DNA of 64,000 nt, taken from JBMORL01 sp049322335 (GTDB lineage: Bacteria; Bacteroidota; Bacteroidia; Flavobacteriales_D; UBA2798). The stretch lies in the NCBI GenBank assembly GCA_049322335.1, contig JBMORL010000022.1, forward strand, positions 62,001-126,000. Reading direction: 5' to 3'. Shown one piece after another: positions 25,575 through 36,300 of the stretch. A program made the translations under genes and the position numbers. The notes beneath the pieces were generated by a model. It did no database searches. It was not told the DNA's origin and saw nothing but the letters and a program-made list of their open reading frames with translations. Position 1 is the stretch's first letter. Every line of letters begins with the position of its first letter.

Positions 25575-26655
25575 TTTTTTCGATGAATGATGCTATAAGC
25601 CGGTGAAAATGGTGAACACCCTGCTCCATTTTGGGAGAGTATCTTCCTTCTTTGTAAAACCACGAATTGGTACCTTTCTGCACTTTCTCCACGATCGCTT
25701 CATCTTCTCTCTCTACCCGGTCGAGCATAGCTCCCGCACCTGCATCCAGTTTCGATTCATCCCAGATATAAGAGCGGAAAATCACTTTGGTGAGATTGTA
25801 TTTTAACGGCCTTACGATATTCACCGACAGTCCCCAGGGATAAAAGTTAAACATCAGGTTAGGAAAAAACCAGAAATAATAGGCTGCTATTTCTTTTCCG
25901 GCATCAGGTGAGCCGACAGGCAGGTCGAACGACATTTCGCCATTTCGTGCAATTCCCAGCTGTAAATTGGAATACTTGTAAATTTCACTTGCGTATCCGT
26001 TATAATCAAGTGTTTTGGCGAGATCTTTATGAATAAAAGGAATATGAAATCCCTCCAGGTAATTATCGCAATAGAGGGCCCAATTGGCTTTTACAAGATA
26101 TTCGCGCGAACGGGAAGGATCGAAAACAAATTGTTCGATGGGCATCCATCCTACCCTTTTATCCATTTCTGCTATCATTTCTTCGAAAGAATAACCGGGT
26201 TGAATGGAAGCAAATAAAAACTGTTTCCATTTTTTAAAAGGTACTTTATGCAAATCGTCACAGGCCGATGGGAAATTCATCATCCCTTCTGTTTCGGGCA
26301 TGGATTTAAAACTGCCGTCCATTCCAAACCTTCTGCCATGGTAGCTGCAAACCACCGAACCTGCCAGCTGACAGGGATGATCCACCAACAGGTTACCGCG
26401 GTGAGTACACACATTCGAAACACAATGCAGCTGATCGTCTTTATCGCGGGTTAATAAAAGGGGTTCATCTATAAAACCTTCCAAAAACTCAAAAGGATAG
26501 GCCGAGTTGGGCACTTTCAGATCATCGTCATCGCATACCAGCTGCCACGACCTGAAAAATATATTCTTCCGGGCCGATTCCAGGAACTCTTCTGAATTGT
26601 AAAAATTGCCCGGCAAGGTTGATGCCGAACGGATGTCGTTGTCTATCTGTATCAT
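25567..26655 (-). CDS. Rieske non-heme iron oxygenase, alpha-subunit type
   Basis: 362 residues. The Rieske [2Fe-2S] site is C83-T-H85 (NVCTHRGN) and C103-S-Y-H106 (VCSYHGRRF). The mononuclear iron site is DNYLEGFHIPFIH with His204 and His209. The fold matches ring-hydroxylating or choline/carnitine-type oxygenases (GbcA/CntA-like). No ferredoxin reductase gene is adjacent, so electrons must come from elsewhere and the substrate is open. It is co-transcribed with the PAS protein. Confidence 0.9.
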   Translation of the reverse strand: MIQIDNDIRSASTLPGNFYNSEEFLESARKNIFFRSWQLVCDDDDLKVPNSAYPFEFLEGFIDEPLLLTRDKDDQLHCVSNVCTHRGNLLVDHPCQLAGSVVCSYHGRRFGMDGSFKSMPETEGMMNFPSACDDLHKVPFKKWKQFLFASIQPGYSFEEMIAEMDKRVGWMPIEQFVFDPSRSREYLVKANWALYCDNYLEGFHIPFIHKDLAKTLDYNGYASEIYKYSNLQLGIARNGEMSFDLPVGSPDAGKEIAAYYFWFFPNLMFNFYPWGLSVNIVRPLKYNLTKVIFRSYIWDESKLDAGAGAMLDRVEREDEAIVEKVQKGTNSWFYKEGRYSPKMEQGVHHFHRLIASFIEKNG

Positions 26656-26750
26656 AAATCACCTGTTGGGCGATAAAATTAGTAAACCGTTTTGGCATTT
26701 TTGTTGATCTGTGGCAAAAAATTTGTACATTCATACCCAAAGATTCCCGT

Positions 26751-27476
26751 ATGAAGAAGTGGATGTTGTTGTTATTCGTAACAGTGTCTTTGCCGGCCTT
26801 GTCGCAGCTGAACCTGAAAAGGCAGATCCCGGAAAAAAAGGTGTTTGATACCAGCGTGGTAGACCCCGAATATGGTATAATGCTTTACGAACCGCTGAAT
26901 TTCCAGCTTAAAGGCGATTCGGTGAGGATGTGTGGAACCTATGCGTGCCAGAGCTGGGTGGAAGATGTGTATACCACCGGGGCGTTGCTTCACAAAGGTT
27001 TTTATATAGACGGACAGCTGAAAACCTATAAAAACTATTACCCCAACGGAAATATTGAACGTGATTTCAGGGCTGTTGACAACTACAGAAGCAGTGCAAA
27101 ACTGTATTACGAAAACGGACAGCTGAAATCCGAAATACGTTATAATGATGGCGACACCGAATTTTGGGTGGACTATAACGAGAAAGGCATAAAAGTTTAT
27201 GAAGAGCAGTCGGTGAAATCGATGGAATACCTGGAGTTCAGGAATTTTTATTTCGACAGTGGTTCGCCTGATAAACTGATGATTTTAAAAGATAAAAAGA
27301 AACTCAATTATACATACCAGGAATACCATAGCAACGGCAAACTAAAAATTGACGGCCATAAACTTTATGATACCAACCGTTTTGAATACGTTAATCACGG
27401 CACGTGGAAATACTACGATGAAAGCGGAAACCTGGTTAAAGAAGAATTATGGGAAAAAGGAGAAAAGGTGAAGTAG
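26751..27476 (+). CDS. Exported MORN/YwqK-type repeat protein
   Basis: 241 residues; signal peptide MKKWMLLLFVTVSLPALS. Repeats typical of the YwqK/MORN-variant family: YKNYYPNGNIERDF, YYENGQLKSEIRYNDG, YHSNGKLKIDG and YYDESGNLVKEELW. It is related in type to the protein at 21543-22082. It is divergent from the Rieske oxygenase gene. Function unknown; probably periplasmic or surface-located. Confidence 0.8.
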   Translation: MKKWMLLLFVTVSLPALSQLNLKRQIPEKKVFDTSVVDPEYGIMLYEPLNFQLKGDSVRMCGTYACQSWVEDVYTTGALLHKGFYIDGQLKTYKNYYPNGNIERDFRAVDNYRSSAKLYYENGQLKSEIRYNDGDTEFWVDYNEKGIKVYEEQSVKSMEYLEFRNFYFDSGSPDKLMILKDKKKLNYTYQEYHSNGKLKIDGHKLYDTNRFEYVNHGTWKYYDESGNLVKEELWEKGEKVK

Positions 27477-27517
27477 TTAGTGGCAACAGCAGTTGGCAGT
27501 TGGCAGTCTCCAGTCTT
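27477..27517. repeat. Short degenerate word repeat (GGCAGTTGGCAGTC)
   Basis: Directly after the stop of the YwqK gene: variations of GTTGGCAGT/GGCAGTCTCCAGTC repeat in tandem. A similar word recurs at 57095-57135. Confidence 0.5.
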
Positions 27518-27527
27518 ACTATTTTAC

Positions 27528-29561
27528 TCAATAACTTCGTATTCTCACTCCTATAACGCAAACGTCATCGACTTGCTCAAGGTCACTCTTCCATTCTTCG
27601 AAAGAAGAAATAAGCTTTTGTTTTTGTTCTTCCATAGGAAGATGTGCAACGGTTGAGAGAAGTCCGAAGAGATTGCTGTATTTGAATTTTTTTCCTTTAG
27701 GCCCTCCAAACTGGTCGGCATAACCATCGGTAAAAAGATAAATAGCTTCTGCTTCTTCCTGAGGAAAAATATGAGTAGTAAAATTTTCGGAATGGTCAGT
27801 TTCACCAATCGGTTGTTTGTTGGGTGCAAGTTGCAAAAGCTTTCCCTTAGAAACATACCAAAGCGGGTTGTTGGCACCCGACCATTGAAGAGTGAAAGCG
27901 GAATGCGGAAGCGAAGAAACCTGCTCTTTGTTTTCATTATCCACACTGAGAGTGAGTGAAACCAGCGAAATATCCATTCCATCTTTTACATTTTTTCCGC
28001 TTTTACGAAAAGTTTCCAATACCAGTTCACGGGTTTTATCCAGAATAAGTCCGGGATCTGTTAGTTTAAACTCTTTTATACATCGGGTAAGCGCGTTAGA
28101 ACACACCACACTCACCAAAGCTCCGGGGACACCATGGCCCGTGCAATCGGCAGCAGCATAAAAAATATGTGTACCTGTGTTTTCGAAAAAATAAAAATCA
28201 CCGGCCACAATATCTTTTGGCTTATAAAGAAGAAAACTATCTGAAAAAACTTTTTTTATTTCGGCTTCATCAGCCAGTATAGCGTATTGTATACGCCTGG
28301 CATAATTGATACTGTCAATAATCTCTTTTTGTTTTTCATCCACCAGTTTTTTCTGCAATTCGGTTTCTGCTTTTTGTTTTTCAATTATTTTCTTTTGTTT
28401 TTGCGTAAGTTTCAACGAGCGGAAAACCACAATAGCAAAAGCAAAAACAAGTACCAGCCCGGCTGACACAATCAACAGGATAAGTGATTTCCTTTTCCGG
28501 TCTTTTTCGTTGATAATATCCTGTTGTTCTTTTTCTTTTTTCACTGATTGAAGGGCCAGTTCCTTTTTTTCGCTTTCGTATCGCGCTTTCATGTCTTCAA
28601 TCTTGTTTTGTCCGTTCTCATTGAAAATAGAATCTTTTATTGCAATGGCTCTCCTGTAATAGTAAAAAGCGCTCCTGAAATCACCGCGAAGCGTATCACA
28701 ATCAGATAATGCCATGTAGGTATTCATCAATACGGGTTTTTCTTTTATTTCTAATGATATCTGCAGCGATTTCATCAGTACTTCTTCCGCTTCTTTTACT
28801 TTACCAAGATGTATGTACACATTCCCGATATTGGTATATGCCATGGCAATGCCCAGCCGGTCGTTAAGCCGAAGGCGCAGATCCAGTGACATGAAATAAT
28901 ATTTCAGTGAAAGATAAAAGTCTTCTTTCACGTCATAGATATTTCCCATATTGTTATATGATTTGGCTAATCCCAGGCTGTCGTTCAATTCAAGTTTTAT
29001 GCGAATGGATTCTTCCTGGAAACGGATAGCTTTATCCAACTCACCTATCATCTTATATGTCATCCCAAGATTGTTGTAATTAGAAGACAATTGCTGCAGG
29101 TTATTGATCTCATGGTTAATTTCAATGGCTTTTAAATAATAGTCAATGGCCTGTTGATGGTCGTTATTGTTTTCATATACCAGGGCAATATTATTATATG
29201 ACATGGCTACTCCTTTTTTATCACCAATTTTCTCCCTGATATCCATGGCCTGCATAAAATAATCGAGTGCTTTTTCATAGTTGCCACGCATATAATGAAT
29301 GTTTCCTATGCCATTCAGTGCATTGGCTTTTCCCCTTTTATAGTTGCATTGTTCGGCCATCAATACCGCCTTCATGGAGATTTTTTCTGCTTCTTCATAT
29401 TCACCAAGATTTCTTTTTTCCACGCTCAGTTCATTGAGCCGTTTCACCTCATTGGAATCAGCAACAGAAATTCCATATATGGAATGAGAAGCAAAAGAGT
29501 AACCGGTTCTGCCGGATAAGGACAGAAAAAAACAAATAAAAAATATAGAAAAACGGGTCAA
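27528..29561 (-). CDS. TPR sensor with SpoIIE-type PP2C phosphatase domain
   Basis: 677 residues. Signal peptide, then about seven TPR units (residues 38-310; e.g. NALNGIGNIHYMRGNYEKAL), a transmembrane helix (LILLIVSAGLVLVFAFAIVV), a coiled coil and a SpoIIE-type PP2C domain. The phosphatase part has INYARRIQYAILA, YKPKDIVAGDFYF with the metal Asp, ADCTGHGVPGA and a C-terminal FTDGYADQFGG with DDVCVIGVR. The TPRs face the periplasm and the phosphatase the cytoplasm. The likely substrate is a phospho-Ser/Thr partner protein. Paralogue of the genes at 29842 and 59498. Confidence 0.9.
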   Translation of the reverse strand: MTRFSIFFICFFLSLSGRTGYSFASHSIYGISVADSNEVKRLNELSVEKRNLGEYEEAEKISMKAVLMAEQCNYKRGKANALNGIGNIHYMRGNYEKALDYFMQAMDIREKIGDKKGVAMSYNNIALVYENNNDHQQAIDYYLKAIEINHEINNLQQLSSNYNNLGMTYKMIGELDKAIRFQEESIRIKLELNDSLGLAKSYNNMGNIYDVKEDFYLSLKYYFMSLDLRLRLNDRLGIAMAYTNIGNVYIHLGKVKEAEEVLMKSLQISLEIKEKPVLMNTYMALSDCDTLRGDFRSAFYYYRRAIAIKDSIFNENGQNKIEDMKARYESEKKELALQSVKKEKEQQDIINEKDRKRKSLILLIVSAGLVLVFAFAIVVFRSLKLTQKQKKIIEKQKAETELQKKLVDEKQKEIIDSINYARRIQYAILADEAEIKKVFSDSFLLYKPKDIVAGDFYFFENTGTHIFYAAADCTGHGVPGALVSVVCSNALTRCIKEFKLTDPGLILDKTRELVLETFRKSGKNVKDGMDISLVSLTLSVDNENKEQVSSLPHSAFTLQWSGANNPLWYVSKGKLLQLAPNKQPIGETDHSENFTTHIFPQEEAEAIYLFTDGYADQFGGPKGKKFKYSNLFGLLSTVAHLPMEEQKQKLISSFEEWKSDLEQVDDVCVIGVRIRSY

Positions 29562-29697
29562 CAGTTATAGTTTAGGGTGAATATACTAAATTTCGTTTAT
29601 ACTTTATGAGAAGATACTCTTCATTGAAACCAAATTATATACTTTCTGTTCTTCCTTATCTTACCTTTGAACAAAACAGACATCTTTATCTTACAAC

Positions 29698-29871
29698 CTT
29701 ACGCCTATGATACAAACATCCCTTCGACTCATTTCATTTCGCTCAGAGCAGGCTCCTCGTGTGCATCATAGTCTTACGCCTATGATACAAACATCCCTTC
29801 GACTTAATTTCATTTCGCTCAAGGCAGGCTCCTCGTTTGCATCATAGTCTTACGCCTATGATACAAACATC
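29698..29871. repeat. 75-76-bp tandem repeat including the 3' end of the sensor-phosphatase gene
   Basis: Unit A 29698-29772 and unit B 29773-29848 are near-identical, and a third 23-bp partial copy at 29849-29871 lies inside the gene ending at 29842. Each unit joins a 32-bp piece of the gene's 3' end (minus strand codes VCIIGVRL and stop) to about 43 bp containing CTTCGACT...CGCTCA...GCAGGCTCCTCG. Confidence 0.85.
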
Positions 29872-32800
29872 GTCAATTTGTTCGAGGTCTTTTTTCCAGT
29901 TTTCGAAAGCGGCATTGAGTTTTTGGCGCTGCTCTTCCATTGGCATAAGGCTGATATCGGCCAATAGTTTAAAGAGATTGCTGTATTTGAATTTTTTTCC
30001 TTTAGGCCCGCCAAACTGGTCGGCAAAACCATCCGTAAACAAATAAATCATATCCCCGTTTTCCATTTCAATTTCGTGATTGGTAAACGGAACATGCTTG
30101 TAACCGATTCCTCCGATAGGCTGTTTGTCGGCCTTTAGTTCGTACATATAACGGTTATCGGACAGCGATAACACAACGTTTTCTTCTGCAGCCTGCACTT
30201 TTTTTGAAATAACGTAGAGTGAATTGTTGGCTCCTGAAAACTGCACTTTTTTATTTTCGCGGTCGATGCAGCACAAGGCAAGGTCCATTCCGTCTTTCAT
30301 CTCGGTTTCGCCCTGGTGCAGCGATTCCACCACCAGCTTATTGAGTTTATCAAGAATAGCTGCTGGACGGGTGAGGTTAAATTCATTTACCGCACGGTTC
30401 AAACCATTATTTCCCACAATGCTTACAAACGCTCCGGGAACACCATGGCCGGTGCAATCCACTGCTGCTACAAGCACCATTCCGTTATGTTCTTCTGTCC
30501 AGTAAAAATCTCCCGACACAATATCTTTTGGTTTATACAATACAAAATGCTCTTTTATATTCTGCTCCACAATATGCCTGGGCGGAAGTATGGCTTCCTG
30601 GATGCGTTTGGCGTATTTTATACTATCCATTATATCCCGGTGCTTGTGTTCCAGTTCTTCCCTTTGCTGGTTAAGTACTTTGTTCTGCTGGTTGATCTTT
30701 TCGGTACGCTGTTGTACTTTTTCTTCCAGCACACGATTGGCAGAAGTAAGTTTTTTCTCCCGCCATTTTATAAAAATGAATAATAAAATCAACAGCACAA
30801 CTGCACAAAGAATATAAAACCATGCCGTTTGCCAGAAAGGAGGAGTAATAATGATGGTCATTGAAATACCTTCTTCATTCCATTTACCATCGTTGTTGGA
30901 AGCTTTTACCCTGAACGTATAGGTGCCGGGTGAAAGGTTGGTATAACTGGCTTCACGTTTTGTTCCTGTCATCACCCAGTCGTCATCAAAGCCTTCCATT
31001 TTGTAGGCGTATTGATTTTCTTCGGGCACATTGTAGCTTAATGCCGCAAAGCTGATGCTGATCACATCCTGATCGTAGGAAAGTACAATTTTATCGGTAT
31101 AGGTAACTGAATTTTCGAGCGGTGAATCTTCGCCCGGGTAAATGGGTTTATTGAAGATAGAAAAACCGGTAAATACAATCTGCGGGAGATATTCATTTTC
31201 CCTTACTTTATCAGGATGAAAAACATTAAATCCATTAATCCCACCGAAAAACATATATCCGTTTTGAAGAGTAACTCCCGATCCCGGCAAAAATTCATTA
31301 CTCTGCAATCCATCATGTGAAAAATAATTGCGGAATGATTTTTTATCAGGATCAAATTTTGCGAGGCCGTTAATCGTACTGATCCACAAATTTCCGTTAT
31401 CGGCTTCCTGGATGGAGTAAACAGAATTTCCCGGTAAGCCATGCTTATCTGTGTAAAAAGTAAATCGTTCTGTATTCCTGTCGAAATGGTTCAGTCCCCT
31501 TCCCGTTCCAATCCACATATTATGATACTTATCTTCCGTAATGCAATAAATAAAATTATTGCTGAGCACAAATTGTTTTCCGGCTTCTGCGAGATAAACT
31601 TTCATCTGCTGTGAAGCGGAATTATAACAAGCCAGCCCTGCTTCTGTTCCAATCCATGTCAAACCTTTTGAATCAGTATAAATACAAAGTATCCGGTAGC
31701 TGGGTAAAATAGCAGAATCGGATCCGTAATATTCCCAATGAGAAAATTCTTCTGAAAGAGGGTCAAACTGGTCGACACCATTATCAGTACCAATCCAAAT
31801 TTTTCCGTCAAGGGCTTTGGAGATACAACGAATGTCATTATCCGTAAGAGTGCGTGGGTCATCGGGATTTGAAAAATATTTTTTCATTTTCCCCGAACGG
31901 TTGTCAAGAACATTCAATCCGCTTCCTTCTGTACCGATAAAAACGCGGCCGTCATCATCCTGGTAAACGGCTCTAATCCTGTTTCCGCTTATTGAGTTCG
32001 GATCGTTTTCGTTTGAAACATAGTTTTTAAAATTTCCGTCTTTCAAATTAAAACACGATAATCCTGCCCCATCCAGTCCCAGCCAAACAGCGTCATTTCC
32101 TGCGCTGCAAATGGCCCGCACCCGGTTTCCCAATAACAATGACTGATCCTGGTAATTGGCTGAATAATGCATGAACTTTGCAGGTTTAAGGTCCAGTTTA
32201 TTGACCCCTTCTCCCCTTGTTGAAATCCATAATATGCCTGAACGGTCTTCTACGATATCCCGCACATCGTTATAGCTGATACTGTTTTCGTCATTTGGAT
32301 TATGTTTGTAGCAGGTGAATACTTTTTTCAGGGAATGAAAATAAAAAAGTCCCCCGGCATGCGTTCCCACCCACATTCCGCCTTTTTTATCACTGTAAAT
32401 TACATTTACTTCATTCACTTCACTGGTTTCCACATTACCCGGCTGAGGTTTGTAATTGGTGAATGTTCCGTCATCGTTCAGCAGGTCGAGTCCACCGGTT
32501 GTTCCCACCCAGATATTGTTAAACCTGTCGATATGAATAGCCCGCACTTTGGGGTGGCTGAGCTGTCCTTTTCCGTTTCCGGCCAGGTACCTTTTGAATT
32601 TCCCGGTTTTTACATCCAGTTTGTTAAGGCCTTCGCTGGTTCCCACCCAAATATTTCCGTATTTATCCTCGGCAACCGACCATACCCTGTCGTTGGAAAG
32701 GGAAGCTGAATCATTTTCATCGTTCCTGAAAACAGTAAATTTCCCGGTAACAGGGTCCAGTTTGTTTAATCCTCCTCCTGAAGTTCCTATCCATATATTA

Positions 32801-33252
32801 CCCGATTTATCTTCCAAAAGAGTTTGAGCATTGTTATGACTCAGACAGGACTGACAGGAAGAGTCGAACTTATAATGGGTGAATTGTTCTTTTACCGGAT
32901 CGTATTTATCCAGGCCGCTGCCCCAGGTGCCTATCCAGATATTTCCGCTGCGGTCGCATAACACTTTGCTTACGTTATTAGAGGCCAGTGAATTTTCATC
33001 AGAAGGGTCATTTTCAAAAACGGTAAAGTGGTATCCGTCATATTTGTTTAATCCGCCATCACCTGTACCAAACCACATAAAACCTTTTTTATCCTGTACA
33101 ATAGAATACACCACACTGTGTGAAAGCCCGTTTTTGATGGTAAGGTGTTCAAAGTGGTTTTGCCCCTGCGGCCGAACAAAAAGAGGCATAAAAAGAAACA
33201 AGGCAACTATAACTGTCCTGTTTATGGGGCTATGCAAACCGGTTAATTTCAC
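29842..33252 (-). CDS. Two-component-regulator propeller / Y_Y_Y protein with SpoIIE-type PP2C phosphatase
   Basis: 1136 residues. A signal peptide is followed by about 12-14 propeller repeats over residues 30-690, with the marks GLSHSVVYSIVQDKKGFMWF, NIWIGTWGSGLDKYDP and NGLAKFDP, forming two beta-propellers. Next come a Y_Y_Y domain (YAYKMEGFDDDW, LSPGTYTFRVKASNNDG), one TM helix (FYILCAVVLLILLFIFI), a coiled coil (QRTEKINQQNKVLNQQ) and a SpoIIE phosphatase (YKPKDIVSGDFYW, VDCTGHGVPGAFVS, FTDGFADQFGG). This is the periplasmic sensor of hybrid two-component proteins fused to a phosphatase instead of a kinase. Confidence 0.92.
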   Translation of the reverse strand: MKLTGLHSPINRTVIVALFLFMPLFVRPQGQNHFEHLTIKNGLSHSVVYSIVQDKKGFMWFGTGDGGLNKYDGYHFTVFENDPSDENSLASNNVSKVLCDRSGNIWIGTWGSGLDKYDPVKEQFTHYKFDSSCQSCLSHNNAQTLLEDKSGNIWIGTSGGGLNKLDPVTGKFTVFRNDENDSASLSNDRVWSVAEDKYGNIWVGTSEGLNKLDVKTGKFKRYLAGNGKGQLSHPKVRAIHIDRFNNIWVGTTGGLDLLNDDGTFTNYKPQPGNVETSEVNEVNVIYSDKKGGMWVGTHAGGLFYFHSLKKVFTCYKHNPNDENSISYNDVRDIVEDRSGILWISTRGEGVNKLDLKPAKFMHYSANYQDQSLLLGNRVRAICSAGNDAVWLGLDGAGLSCFNLKDGNFKNYVSNENDPNSISGNRIRAVYQDDDGRVFIGTEGSGLNVLDNRSGKMKKYFSNPDDPRTLTDNDIRCISKALDGKIWIGTDNGVDQFDPLSEEFSHWEYYGSDSAILPSYRILCIYTDSKGLTWIGTEAGLACYNSASQQMKVYLAEAGKQFVLSNNFIYCITEDKYHNMWIGTGRGLNHFDRNTERFTFYTDKHGLPGNSVYSIQEADNGNLWISTINGLAKFDPDKKSFRNYFSHDGLQSNEFLPGSGVTLQNGYMFFGGINGFNVFHPDKVRENEYLPQIVFTGFSIFNKPIYPGEDSPLENSVTYTDKIVLSYDQDVISISFAALSYNVPEENQYAYKMEGFDDDWVMTGTKREASYTNLSPGTYTFRVKASNNDGKWNEEGISMTIIITPPFWQTAWFYILCAVVLLILLFIFIKWREKKLTSANRVLEEKVQQRTEKINQQNKVLNQQREELEHKHRDIMDSIKYAKRIQEAILPPRHIVEQNIKEHFVLYKPKDIVSGDFYWTEEHNGMVLVAAVDCTGHGVPGAFVSIVGNNGLNRAVNEFNLTRPAAILDKLNKLVVESLHQGETEMKDGMDLALCCIDRENKKVQFSGANNSLYVISKKVQAAEENVVLSLSDNRYMYELKADKQPIGGIGYKHVPFTNHEIEMENGDMIYLFTDGFADQFGGPKGKKFKYSNLFKLLADISLMPMEEQRQKLNAAFENWKKDLEQIDDVCIIGVRL

Positions 33253-33375
33253 GAAGCTAAAAATAGAAAAATTTATGGATTGTGCGTTCTACGGTGTTAA
33301 TCGTATTTATTTTAAAAATAAGGGTAATGAAATGCACTATTTTCAGTTATATTTAGCAACAAAATCTGGCAGGAA

Positions 33376-36300
33376 ATGAGAAAAATAGTGATGTTGCTGG
33401 TAGCCTGGGCAGGAGCTGTGCTGGCGCTGAACGCACAAAAAACAGAAAAAAAATATCCTTCTTTATTGTGGGAGATAAGCGGAAACGGGCTGAAAGAACC
33501 TTCCTACCTGTATGGAACCATGCATGTAAGCCGCAAACTGGCCTTTAACCTGAGTGACACCTTTTTTATTGCCCTCGACAAATGCGACATGGTGGCACTG
33601 GAACTGAACGTGGATGAGTGGGTGGAGAATTATTATGAAATGGAGCAATCGGAACTTCACCAGGAATTTATCAGTTATTACAGGACGCCTTCATCTTTTT
33701 ACAAAACTGCGTTTATGATGGGCATGCCCGAAAATGAGATGCTGAAACAGCTGCTGAAATCAAAACCCTACTTTATCAACAGCATGCTCTACCGGACATC
33801 GGATTCGCGCAGCGATTTTGAAGAAGACACCTATCTCGATCTTTTCATTTTTCAATCGGGAAAAAAGCTGAATAAAAAAATTACGGGCCTCGAGGATTTT
33901 AAAACTTCGCTGATGATGGTGAAAAAATCAACCAAAAGCGAAAAATTGTCGGAAGAAGAAAAGGAAAGAAAAAAAGAAGAACGCGAGCTGAAACGCCTTT
34001 TGATGCGCGACCTTACTGATGGAAAATCGTTTGGTGAAGCTTTGGAAGAAGCCTACCGGAGAGGTGACCTGGATATGATCGACTCGCTGGATAATTTGTA
34101 TTACGATAACCCGAACTATCATAAATACATGTTGCACGACCGCAATACTATTATGGCCAACCGGATGGATTCGCTGATGAAAAAGTATAAGTTATTTACA
34201 GGTGTTGGTGCCGCACATCTTCCGGGTGAAAAAGGCGTAATAGAACAGTTACGAAAAAAAGGATACCGTGTAAGGCCTGTTGCTTTTACCAATAAAAACG
34301 GCAACGAGGGAAAAACAAAAATTGATGCGATCCGCTACCCGGTGAAAATGATAAAACAATATTCCTCCGACTCTCTTTTCAGTGTGGATGTTCCGGGGAA
34401 ACTGTATGAACTGGGAGACATAGCCGGTTACAAATCGTATATGCACCTGGATATGGCCAACGGAAGTTATTACTATATCCAGCGCCTGAACTACTATGGA
34501 AAACTTACCGGCCAGAATGAAGAGTATATGCAAAAGCGCATCGACAGTTTGCTGTATGAAAATATTCCGGGAAAGATTATTTCAAAAAAAGTGCTGAAGA
34601 ACAATATCGGTAAATCCTATCTTGATATTCTGAATAAAACTTCGAAAGGAGATATGCAGCGTTATCATATTCATTTCCTCGAAGACGAAGTGATCGTTTT
34701 TAAAATGAGCGGCACCGAAGAATATGTAACTGCCGGCCCTGAAAATGAATTATTTTTTAATTCGATACGTTTCAAATCACGGCAGGCGGGAAAGTCATTC
34801 TCCTATTCCCGCCCGGGAAAGAATTTTAACATTGTTTTTCCGGAAGAATATGTTGCCTGCAATAATGTAATGCCGGTTTTTCCACAAACCAACCTGGCCA
34901 CCTCCTGCCACGGAAACGATTATTATTTTTTTATAGCTTCATCCCTGTATGATTTCGATTATATTGAGGAAGATACCTTTGAACTGAATATGATGGCTGA
35001 GATCTTTGCTTCACAACTGGAATATAAAACCGGGACAATGACCACCAGCCAATACCTGGATTACCCCATGATTGATTTCAGCATGAAAAAAGATTCGGTT
35101 GACGTATATGCGCGAATCGTTATCAATGGCCCCGATTATTTCCTGATGGGAGTTAAAACAAAAGATAAAACAGCAGCAGACAGATTTTTCACCTCTTTTA
35201 CGTTTCCCGAAAAAAAATACAATATCGCCTTTAAAGAATATAAAGACACCACTCTTCACTTCACCGTTCAAACCCATATCAACGATTCTCCTTTCAGGGA
35301 AATTACCACGCGCGAGAGCAATGAATATTACGACTATTTCGGGCTCGAAGAATCGGCTGAAGAAAAAGACGATATCTATCTTCCCGAAACCAAAACAAAA
35401 ACGTTTGTGTCGTGGGAATCGGGAGAAAAAGTGTTTGTAGAATACAAAAAACACAGCATGTATTACCAGGAAAAATCGATGGACGATTACTGGAAGGAAC
35501 GGTTTGATAATATTAATTCCAAAGGCAGCCTGAAACTTCGTGTGCTTTCGCGAAAAGAAGAAAAAGGAAAAAATGAACTGGATATTTTACTTACCGATAC
35601 CAACAGTATAAGGGCCATCCGCGTAAAGATGATACAAAAGTGCGGGGTGATTTATACCCTGAAAACGACAGTTGACAGTCTGACCGGGCTTTCAGGTTTT
35701 GCGAAAAACTTTTTTGAAACTTTTTCACCTGCCGACACCTGTATAGGAGTGGATGTGCTTTCGGACAAGCTTACCCAACATTTTTTCAGCAAAATTTATT
35801 CTGCAGATACGGCTGAAAGAAAGCGGGCGCAAAAAGCTATTGAATATGTGGCCGGAAATATGAACGATGAACACGCACCACTGCTGATTAAAGTGCTGGA
35901 AGACGAGCGTTTTCACCAGTTGGAAATGGATGAAAAAACAAGACTGATGCGAATTCTCGGCAACCTTGATTCAAAACTTATTCTGCCTTTCTATGAAAAA
36001 TCCTATCCGAAATATATCGATTCGGTTTCTCTCCAGTTGTCGGTACTAACCGGTGTGGCAAGGCAAAAAAACAATAAGTCTGCCGCCACCTTCCTTAAAC
36101 TGCTGAATACAGAATTACCGGTTTCATCTGAAAAATACGATATCTGGGACATTTTCGATCCGTTTTACGATTCACTGGAAACAGCGGTGCCGCTTTATCC
36201 CGGCATATTGAAATTTACCAAATATCCCGAATACAAAGAACCGGTGTATAAACTAATGGCCGAACTGGTGCGAAAAGGCCATTTAAAACCCAAAGCGTAT

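Noticed and set aside
27551..27982. Alternative-frame open frame inside the TPR-phosphatase gene
   Set aside because: Shadow of the real phosphatase frame, which carries the catalytic motifs; no domain in the shadow.
29698..29871. CRISPR-like direct repeat
   Set aside because: Only two and a third units in pure tandem, with no unique spacers between repeats and no cas genes; it is a tandem duplication involving a gene end.
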